From Thermoplasmata archaeon (GTDB taxonomy: Archaea > Thermoplasmatota > Thermoplasmata > Lutacidiplasmatales > UBA184), in contig JASHYB010000048.1 in NCBI GenBank assembly GCA_030043255.1, positions 1 through 17,300 of the forward strand: 17,300 bases of DNA, in the 5' to 3' direction. This document shows positions 12,067 through 17,300 of the stretch, in pieces. Position numbers and translations under genes: made by a program. How positions within the stretch are numbered: position 1 is the stretch's first letter; each line of letters opens with the position of its first letter. The notes beneath the pieces were generated by a model. It was not told where the DNA came from, searched no databases, and worked only from the letters and a program-made list of their open reading frames with translations.

Positions 12067-13281
12067 TCACGGAGCGGGCCGGCCCGGTCCGTCCGACGCG
12101 GCGCCGGGGACCTCGGGCTCGCTGAGCGGATAGGCCCGGCCCTTCCAGGTCACGCTGCCGCCCCGCAGCCCGCGAACGAGCGACGTCGCCACGACGACCA
12201 GGTAGAAGCCGACCGCCAGCGGGAAGGCGAGGCCGTAGGCGGCCGGCGCGCCGACCGCCCGCGAGAAGGCGACGTGCTTGCCGAACAGGGCCACCTCGAG
12301 CACCGCACCCGTCACGACCAGTGCAAGGCTCCCCACGAGCCAGCCGACCGGCAGCAGGGCGAGCGGCAGCCAGAACAGGCCGACCAGGCCGGCGAGGTAC
12401 GCCGCCTGGCGGGCCGCGGAGAACCGCGTCCCGTGCACGTTCTTGAGGATCCCTTCGAACATCTCGTGCCGGTCCCGGTACATCCGGGTCGTCGCGAGGC
12501 CCGGGGCCCAGGCGACGCGGAGCACTTTGCCGGCCTGGCGGAACCGCCGGGCGATCGCCACGTCCTCCAGGACCCGGCCCCGGACCGCCGCGTGCCCTCC
12601 CAGCTCGACGTAGTCCGCCCGCCGTACGAGCCAGTACTGCCCGTTGGCCATCGCGGTCTTCGAGCCGGCCCGGTTGACGTGCGGCGCCCGGAACGTGGTG
12701 AGCACGAACTGCACGTAGAGCGGCAGCACGACCCGTTCCCAGAAGCCGAGCATCTCGACGCGGGGGGCGATCGTCGCGAGCGCCGCTCCCTCCCGCTCCG
12801 CCCAGGCCACGGTCGTGCGCACCGCGGCGGGGTCCAGTCGCACGTCCGCGTCGACGAAGAGCAGCCAGTCCCCGGTCGTCGCCTGGGCGCCGGTCCAGCA
12901 GGCCCAGCTTTTGCCGACCCACCCCGCGGGCAGGGGCGGCTCGTCGACGAGGCGCACCCGGGGGGCCCGGGCCTGGACGACCGACCGGGTCCGGTCGCGC
13001 GAACCGCCCTCGACCACGACGATCTCGCGGAGCGCTAGGTCCTGGGCCAGTAGGCTGTCGAGCGCCGCGGGGAGCTCCGCCTCCTCGTCGCGGGCCGCGA
13101 GCACGACGCTGACGCGGCCGGCCGCCGACGCTCCGGCTCCGGGGGCGGCCGGGTCGAGCCGGGGCATCTCGCGCGCCAGCCAGAGGGCGAGCCCCTGGTA
13201 GAGCAGCACGACGACCGCGGCCACCTCCGCCGCGACGACGACGACCAGCGAGAGCACAGGAACGCCAGGCCCCGTTTTCAT
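12067..13281 (-). CDS. Membrane glycosyltransferase family 2, HpnB/CrtQ-like
   Basis: ATG at 13281 with GGAG four bases upstream; 404 residues. The open frame extends further upstream, but only into the divergent helicase. There is an N-terminal membrane helix (about 9-35). The GT-A domain has VSVVLAARDEEAELPAALDS (57-76), a nucleotide-binding turn VVEGGSRDRT in place of the usual VDDxSxDxT, and the metal-binding DADVRLD (144-150). The acceptor-side motif GRVLEDVAIARRFRQAGKV has Glu239-Asp240. RMYRDRHEMFEGILKNVHGTRF (266-287) recalls the RMY...GxxKN segment of HpnB (hopanoid-associated) and CrtQ (carotenoid) enzymes. Three to four C-terminal helices follow. It probably transfers a sugar from a nucleotide donor to a membrane lipid or isoprenoid at the cytoplasmic face. 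The acceptor is unknown; no carotenoid genes are visible here. Confidence 0.86.
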   Translation of the reverse strand: MKTGPGVPVLSLVVVVAAEVAAVVVLLYQGLALWLAREMPRLDPAAPGAGASAAGRVSVVLAARDEEAELPAALDSLLAQDLALREIVVVEGGSRDRTRSVVQARAPRVRLVDEPPLPAGWVGKSWACWTGAQATTGDWLLFVDADVRLDPAAVRTTVAWAEREGAALATIAPRVEMLGFWERVVLPLYVQFVLTTFRAPHVNRAGSKTAMANGQYWLVRRADYVELGGHAAVRGRVLEDVAIARRFRQAGKVLRVAWAPGLATTRMYRDRHEMFEGILKNVHGTRFSAARQAAYLAGLVGLFWLPLALLPVGWLVGSLALVVTGAVLEVALFGKHVAFSRAVGAPAAYGLAFPLAVGFYLVVVATSLVRGLRGGSVTWKGRAYPLSEPEVPGAASDGPGRPAP

Positions 13282-13286
13282 TAATC
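13279..13286 (+). promoter_or_regulatory. TATA-like box of the helicase gene, overlapping the glycosyltransferase start codon
   Basis: CATTAATC; TTAA at 13281-13284 is centred 36-37 bases before the GTG at 13319. The predicted 10-base leader contains GAGGGGTGG (13304-13312), six bases before the start. CAT at 13279-13281 is the divergent gene's ATG, so the two 5' ends are interlocked within 37 bases. Confidence 0.5.
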
Positions 13287-13318
13287 TCCGCTCGCTGCGA
13301 CGCGAGGGGTGGTTCGCG

Positions 13319-14923
13319 GTGGGCACCGTGGAGCACCCGAGGATCCGGCCGGGCACCCTCGAGGACCGGCGGTACCAGGCGACGATCGCCGACGCGGCCG
13401 TCGAGCACAACACGCTGGTCGTGCTCCCGACCGGCCTCGGCAAGACCGCGATCGCGCTGCGGGTCGCGGCCGAGGCGCTGCTGCGCGCGCCGAGCCGGTC
13501 CGTCCTCTTCCTCGCGCCGACCCGCCCGCTGGTGGTGCAGCACGCCGACGAGGTCAGCCGGACCCTGTTCGCCCCCCCGCCGCTCGTGCTGACCGGCGCC
13601 GTCGCGCCGGAGCGGCGGGCGGAGCTCCTCCGCCCGCCGCAGATCGTCGTGGCGACCCCGCAGGTCGTCGCGAACGACCTCGGCGACGGCGGCTTCCCGC
13701 TGGCGACGTTCTCGCTGATCGTCTTCGACGAGGCGCACCGGGCGGTCGGCGACTACCCGTACGTCGCGATCGGCCGGGCGAACCGGGAGGGCCCGAACGC
13801 CCGGGTCCTCGCCATGACCGCCTCGCCGGGCGGGAGCCTGCCGCGCATCCGCGCGGTCTGGGCGAACCTGTCCATCGACCGGTTCGAGTACCGCACGGAG
13901 GAGAGCCCGGACGTCGCGCCCTACCTCCACGGGATCGGCGTCGAGACGGTCGTCGTGCCGGTGCCCCCGGAGGTCCGGCACCTCGCGATCCTGCTGACCG
14001 CCGCCATCGGCCGGGCCGGCCAGACGCTCACGAGGCTCGGACTGCTCGCCGAGGGGGACCGGAGCCGGCGGTCGGTGCTCGCGGTCGGCGAACAGCTGCA
14101 CCGGCAGGTCGCCGTCGCCCGGAGCACTGGCGGGCCGGCCTCGGCGAGCCTCTGGCAGGCGGTGACCGCGCAGTCGGTGATGATGAAGGGCCTGCACGCG
14201 CTGGACCTGATCGAAAGCCAGGGGGTCGACGCGCTCAGGGAGTTCCTGAGCCGGCAGAGCGCCCCGAGCGGCCGACGGGCGACCCCGGCCCAGCGGGCGT
14301 TCCTCGGCGACCCGGACGTCCAGGAGGTGCGCCGCCGCCTCGCGGAGATCACCCTCGAGCACCCGAAGCTGGCCACCGCGGTGACGCTGGTCGCCGAGGA
14401 GCTCCGCGCCCGGCCCGCCGCGCGGGCGATCGTCTTCTCGCAGTTCCGCGACACCGTCGACCGGCTGGTGCGGGAGTTCGAGGCGCTGCACGACAGCCGG
14501 GTCCGCGCGGCGCGGTTCGTCGGGCAGGCCGCCCACGGCGACGCCCCCGGCCTGTCGCAGAAGGAGCAGGTGGCGCTGCTGGACCGGTTCCGTCGCGGCG
14601 AGCTGAACGCGCTGGTCGCCACCTCGGTCGCCGAGGAGGGGCTCGACATCCCGGCGACCGACCTGGTGGTCTTCTACGAGCCGATCCCGGACGTCATCCG
14701 GACGATCCAGCGCCGGGGCCGGACCGGCCGGGCCCGCGCCGGCCGCGCGGTCGTGCTGGTGGCCGCCGGAACGCGGGACGAGGGGCTCCACCGGGGCGCC
14801 TCGGCGCGCGAGCGCCGGATGCACACGATGCTCGAGAAGGTGGAGCGGGAGGCGGCCGCGGGGATCGGCCCGGCGCCGCCCGAGCCGCGGAAGGTCCAGC
14901 GGCTGCTGTCGGAGTACCGCTAG
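13319..14923 (+). CDS. Hef-like DEAH helicase lacking the nuclease domain
   Basis: GTG at 13319 with GAGGGGTGG upstream; 534 residues. Superfamily 2 motifs in order: RRYQ (17-20), PTGLGKT (37-43), APTRPL (66-71), DEAH (137-140), TASPG (167-171), FVGQA (400-404), VATSVAEEGLDIP (433-445) and QRRGRTGR (464-471). The helical insert between the two RecA folds (about 215-350) is the FANCM/Hef/Mph1-type fork-binding domain. These enzymes remodel stalled forks and branched DNA. Full Hef has a C-terminal XPF-like nuclease plus HhH region and is about 750 residues. This protein stops 63 residues after motif VI, so the nuclease is absent and must be encoded elsewhere, as reported for Thermoplasma-type archaea. 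The reading frame is intact. The stop shares CTAG with the dUTPase gene. Confidence 0.92.
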   Translation: MGTVEHPRIRPGTLEDRRYQATIADAAVEHNTLVVLPTGLGKTAIALRVAAEALLRAPSRSVLFLAPTRPLVVQHADEVSRTLFAPPPLVLTGAVAPERRAELLRPPQIVVATPQVVANDLGDGGFPLATFSLIVFDEAHRAVGDYPYVAIGRANREGPNARVLAMTASPGGSLPRIRAVWANLSIDRFEYRTEESPDVAPYLHGIGVETVVVPVPPEVRHLAILLTAAIGRAGQTLTRLGLLAEGDRSRRSVLAVGEQLHRQVAVARSTGGPASASLWQAVTAQSVMMKGLHALDLIESQGVDALREFLSRQSAPSGRRATPAQRAFLGDPDVQEVRRRLAEITLEHPKLATAVTLVAEELRARPAARAIVFSQFRDTVDRLVREFEALHDSRVRAARFVGQAAHGDAPGLSQKEQVALLDRFRRGELNALVATSVAEEGLDIPATDLVVFYEPIPDVIRTIQRRGRTGRARAGRAVVLVAAGTRDEGLHRGASARERRMHTMLEKVEREAAAGIGPAPPEPRKVQRLLSEYR

Positions 14924-15363
14924 CGGCCGGTGCTGCCGAAGCCCCCGACGCGGGAGCTGACCGGCACGACCCGGCCCTCGCGGAACGAGGCCGGGCCGTT
15001 GGCGACGAGCCGGACTTGGGCGATCCGGTCGCCGACCTCGATCCGGTACCGACCGTCGAACAGGTACGTCAGCGGGACCCGCACCTCCCCGGAGTAGTCG
15101 GGGTCGACCGTGCCGGGGGCGTTCACCATCAGCACCCCGCGCGAGGCGAGGCCGCTGCGGGGACGGACCTCCAGGAAGGTGCCCGCCGGGCACCGCACCT
15201 TGAGGCCCGTGCGGACCAGCTCGACCCGGCCGCGCACCAGCACCGCGGCGGCCGCCGCCGCCAGGTCGAAGCAGGCCGAACCGTCGGTGGCGCGCGCCGG
15301 CAGCCGCGCCTCCGGCGTCTCGGGCAGGAACTCCACGTCCACGGTGCGCAGCCGTTCGGGCAT
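14920..15363 (-). CDS. dut: dUTP diphosphatase, trimeric type
   Basis: ATG at 15363, 147 residues. All five trimeric dUTPase motifs are present. I is ARATDGSACFDLAAA (23-37), II PRSGLASRG (68-76), and III APGTVDPDYSGEV (82-94) with catalytic Asp87. IV is GDRIAQVRLV (111-120) and V RVGGFGSTGR (138-147), the C-terminal arm that closes over the site. It hydrolyses dUTP to dUMP, keeping uracil out of DNA and feeding thymidylate synthesis. Motif layout is that of ordinary Dut and not the bifunctional dCTP deaminase/dUTPase found in some archaea. The TATA-like box GTAAGA is centred 24-25 bases upstream and overlaps the TAA stop of the HTH-10 gene. Confidence 0.94.
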   Translation of the reverse strand: MPERLRTVDVEFLPETPEARLPARATDGSACFDLAAAAAAVLVRGRVELVRTGLKVRCPAGTFLEVRPRSGLASRGVLMVNAPGTVDPDYSGEVRVPLTYLFDGRYRIEVGDRIAQVRLVANGPASFREGRVVPVSSRVGGFGSTGR

Positions 15364-15383
15364 GCCCGGCCGAGACCCGCGGC

Positions 15384-15390
15384 TTCTTAC
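15384..15390 (-). promoter_or_regulatory. TATA-like box of dut, overlapping the upstream stop codon
   Basis: Minus-strand GGTAAGAAG. Its TAA is also the stop codon (15387-15389) of the HTH-10 regulator. The centre is 24-25 bases before the dut ATG; no Shine-Dalgarno is seen. Confidence 0.45.
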
Positions 15391-16127
15391 CTGTCGCGGG
15401 CGGCCGGCCCGGCCGGCTCCCCGTCGCCCGGTTCGTCCCCCTCGCCGTGGCTGGCGAGCCAGCGCGCGACCAGGTGCCCCTCGGCCCGGCGCAGGAGCTT
15501 GCCGAGCCCGACCGCGCTCCGCCCGCTGGAGCGGGCCAGCCGGTTCAGCGTCGTCCGTCGCGGGATCGCGTAGTAGCCGAGCGCCCAGGCGCGGGCGAGC
15601 GCGCGGGCCTGCAGCGGGGTGAGCCCGCCGTCCTCCCGCTCCGGGACCGTCGGCCGGGCGCTCGCCCGGACCAGCCGGTACGGGAACTCCTCGCGGTCGA
15701 GCCGCCGCAGCACCCGGCGGAGCGCCGCCTCCTCGCCGTGGAACGAGGCGACCGTCTCCTCCGCGGTCAGGCGGAACGGCGCGGCCGGGCTGATCCCGCC
15801 GCCCGCCAGCGCGAGCCACTGCCGGAGCCGCTCGGGGTTGCGCTGGCGGGCGAGGATGACGTAGTCCCGGCTCCGCGGACGGACGTCGACGACCTCGAAC
15901 CGGGAGAGGCCGTAGAGGGACCGGATCCTGCGCGCGTCCCGCTCGATCTCGGCGGCCGAGCGCAGCGGGCCGCGGCGGCGCAGCCGCAGCAGCTCGAGCC
16001 GCGAGCCGGCGTCCAGCCGCAGCGTCTCCAGGAGCTCGATCTCCTCGAACTTTTCGAACAGGCCGTCCGGCACGACCCCCAGCCGGACGAGGTCGTCGGT
16101 CCGGAATCGCAGGGTGACCGCCTGCAT
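15387..16127 (-). CDS. HTH-10 (bacterio-opsin activator type) transcriptional regulator
   Basis: ATG at 16127, 246 residues. The C-terminal region (169-221) is an HTH-10 domain: LTPLQARALARAWALGYYAI, PRRTTLNRLARSSGRSAVGL and LGKLLRRAEGHLV. The first 160 residues are an alpha/beta sensor-like region with no recognised cofactor motif: MQAVTLRFRTDDLV, FEEIELLETLRLD, RFEVVDVRPRSRDYVILA. Many archaeal regulators of this type have such N-terminal domains of unknown ligand. The last 20 residues are a Gly/Pro/Glu tail. The promoter contains a perfect 6-bp-arm inverted repeat enclosing the TATA-like box, suggesting autoregulation. The gene is divergent from the UbiD-family gene (83-base gap), which is the obvious second target. 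Confidence 0.87.
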   Translation of the reverse strand: MQAVTLRFRTDDLVRLGVVPDGLFEKFEEIELLETLRLDAGSRLELLRLRRRGPLRSAAEIERDARRIRSLYGLSRFEVVDVRPRSRDYVILARQRNPERLRQWLALAGGGISPAAPFRLTAEETVASFHGEEAALRRVLRRLDREEFPYRLVRASARPTVPEREDGGLTPLQARALARAWALGYYAIPRRTTLNRLARSSGRSAVGLGKLLRRAEGHLVARWLASHGEGDEPGDGEPAGPAARDR

Positions 16128-16142
16128 CGGGACGTCGAGGCG

Positions 16143-16160
16143 GGGTTCGGTTATGAACCC
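16143..16160. promoter_or_regulatory. Inverted repeat GGGTTC-N6-GAACCC over the HTH-10 promoter
   Basis: Arms 16143-16148 and 16155-16160 match perfectly. The six-base spacer GGTTAT forms most of the minus-strand TATA-like box (TTCATAACC), centred 25-26 bases before the ATG at 16127. A bound dimer would block TBP, which makes this a strong operator candidate. It lies about 50-68 bases upstream of the UbiD start. Confidence 0.5.
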
Positions 16161-16176
16161 TGGCCGGGCGCCGCGG

Positions 16177-16187
16177 AAAGCTAAGAA
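16177..16187 (+). promoter_or_regulatory. TATA-like box of the UbiD-family gene
   Basis: GAAAGCTAAGAAC, with its centre 27-28 bases before the GTG at 16211. No Shine-Dalgarno precedes the GTG, so a leaderless mRNA is likely. Confidence 0.5.
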
Positions 16188-16210
16188 CGGCCGCGGGCTC
16201 GGCGGCGGCC

Positions 16211-17300
16211 GTGCCGTTCCGGTCGCTGGGGGAGTTCCTGGAAGCGCTGGAGGGGCGCGGCGACCTCGTCCGGGTGACGGGACCGCTCTCGCGGGACCTG
16301 GAGATCGCCGAGCTGACCCAGCGGGTGCACCGGGCCGACGGTCCGGCGCTCCTGTTCGAGAACGTTCCCGGCGCGTCCATGCCGGTCGTGACCAACCTGC
16401 TGGGCTCGACCCGCCGGATCGCGCTCGCCCTGGGGGCGAAGGACCTCGAGGAGGTCGCCGCGCGGGTCGCGCACCTGACCCGCCTGCGACCGCCGGCCGG
16501 GCTCGCCGGGGCGCTCCGGGACCTCGAGGGGACGATGGAGACGCTGGCCAGCGTCCGCGCGCTCGCCCCCAAGCGGGTCCGCTCGGGGCCGTGCCAGGAG
16601 GTCGAGGAGGAGGAGGTCGACCTCGACCGGCTGCCGATCCTCAAGTGCTGGCCGAAGGACGGCGGACGGACGGTCACGTTCCCGGTGGTGATCACGAGCG
16701 ACCCGGAGACCGGCACCCAGCACGCCGGGATCTACCGCCTGCAGCAGTACGACCGGACCCGCCTCGGCTTCCACGCGCAGCTCCACCGCGTAGGCGCGAA
16801 CAACCTGCGCAAGTGGGCCGCCCGGGGCGAGCGGATGCCGGTCGCCGCGGCGATCGGCGCGGAGCCGGCGACCGTCTTCAGCGGGCTCGCCCCGGTGCCC
16901 GAGGGGATCTCCAACTTCGCCTTCGCCGGGCTCGTGCGCGGGGAGGCGGTCGAGCTCGTCCGGGCGCGCAGCATCGACCTCGAGGTGCCGGCCTCCGCTG
17001 AGATCGTCCTGGAGGGCTACGTCGAGCCGGACGAGCGCGTGGTCGAGGGCCCGTTCGGCGACCACACCGGCTACTACTCCGCCCCCGAACCGTTCCCGGT
17101 CTTCCACGTGAGCCGGATCACGCGGCGGGAGCGGCCGGTCTACCTCGGCACGGTCACCGGCAAGCCCTCGACCGAGGACGCGGTCCTGGGCAAGGCGGTC
17201 GAGCGGATCTTCCTGCCGGTGGTCCGGCTCGTCCTGCCGGAGCTCGTCGACATGAACCTGCCCGCGGAGGGGCTGTTCATCAACGTCGCGATCGTCGCGA
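16211..17300 (+). CDS. UbiD-family prenylated-FMN decarboxylase, C-terminus beyond window
   Basis: GTG at 16211; 363 residues are visible and the frame is open at the edge. The N-terminal domain FRSLGEFLEALEGRGDLVRV and the segments PALLFENVPGASMPVVTNLL and GSTRRIALALG match archaeal UbiD proteins. The cofactor and active-site region shows HAGIYRLQQYDRTRLGFHAQ (172-191, Arg176) and EGPFGDHTGYYS (279-290, Glu279), then GKPSTED. UbiD enzymes use prenylated FMN, made by UbiX, to decarboxylate unsaturated acids reversibly. In archaea the two obvious roles are quinone-type aromatic decarboxylation and trans-anhydromevalonate 5-phosphate decarboxylase of the archaeal mevalonate pathway. The visible part does not decide between them, and no quinone or mevalonate gene is in the window. 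Divergent HTH-10 neighbour; possible shared regulation. Confidence 0.9.
   Translation, partial: MPFRSLGEFLEALEGRGDLVRVTGPLSRDLEIAELTQRVHRADGPALLFENVPGASMPVVTNLLGSTRRIALALGAKDLEEVAARVAHLTRLRPPAGLAGALRDLEGTMETLASVRALAPKRVRSGPCQEVEEEEVDLDRLPILKCWPKDGGRTVTFPVVITSDPETGTQHAGIYRLQQYDRTRLGFHAQLHRVGANNLRKWAARGERMPVAAAIGAEPATVFSGLAPVPEGISNFAFAGLVRGEAVELVRARSIDLEVPASAEIVLEGYVEPDERVVEGPFGDHTGYYSAPEPFPVFHVSRITRRERPVYLGTVTGKPSTEDAVLGKAVERIFLPVVRLVLPELVDMNLPAEGLFINVAIVA

Noticed and set aside
12011..15193. A 1060-codon minus-strand open frame, and other very long frames opposite real genes (5696-8821 plus, 9093-11807 minus, 5616-7895 minus)
   Set aside because: Arg/Pro/Gly-rich translations without any domain. 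They run across several well-identified genes and are a known by-product of about 70 percent GC, where stop codons are rare in all frames.
1..17300. CRISPR array, insertion sequence, integrase, attachment site or toxin-antitoxin pair
   Set aside because: No spaced direct repeats, transposase or integrase motifs, or target-site duplications were found; codon use is uniform throughout.

Overview
The window is a stretch of archaeal chromosome with very high GC (about 70 percent by eye). The assignment is direct. It carries Alba, transcription factor S, the RNA polymerase subunit Rpo11 (RpoL), an archaeal-type AsnRS, KptA with the archaeal N-terminal zinc knuckle, TrmB and HTH-10 (bacterio-opsin activator type) regulators, a tRNA-Leu without an encoded CCA, and TATA-box promoters. 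The DEAH helicase resembles Hef but lacks the C-terminal nuclease domain. That, together with the base composition, makes a GC-rich Thermoplasmatota lineage my best guess, but this is inference. There is no sign of phage, IS element, CRISPR array or recent transfer: every gene has the same GC-rich third positions.

Layout, left to right. A TrmB-type regulator runs off the left edge (minus strand). A 470-bp interval follows with a perfect palindrome, a foldable three-way-junction element and a possible leaderless small ORF. Then come three plus-strand genes: a 96-aa Cys/His-bearing small protein, a 4-TM protein and a large membrane protein with an RDD domain. The last converges on and overlaps alba. 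tRNA-Leu(GAG) and a zinc-ribbon/coiled-coil protein follow on the plus strand. A minus-strand block reads purD, tfs, asnS and a GNAT acetyltransferase. Divergent from purD is the pair rpoL-kptA. Next, on the minus strand, are GT2 glycosyltransferase, aldehyde dehydrogenase and a zinc-ribbon membrane protein with a sequon-rich outer domain. The nuclease-less Hef helicase (plus) converges with dUTPase (minus). A HTH-10 regulator (minus) is divergent from a UbiD-family decarboxylase that runs off the right edge.

Functionally the centre is information processing and nucleotide supply: Rpo11, TFS, AsnRS, tRNA-Leu, KptA, Alba, Hef helicase, dUTPase and PurD. Around it lie poorly characterised envelope proteins (RDD, 4-TM, GT2, zinc-ribbon/TM) and two regulator genes. 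I do not see an obvious new multi-gene defence or mobile system.

The most informative new signals are at the level of gene organisation. TATA-like boxes sit 24-34 bp before most start codons without a Shine-Dalgarno, which implies leaderless mRNAs, while a second class sits 36-47 bp upstream and has a Shine-Dalgarno. Convergent gene pairs repeatedly share a single CTAG as both stop codons, in a sequence otherwise poor in CTAG. Several palindromes lie exactly between or over promoters.
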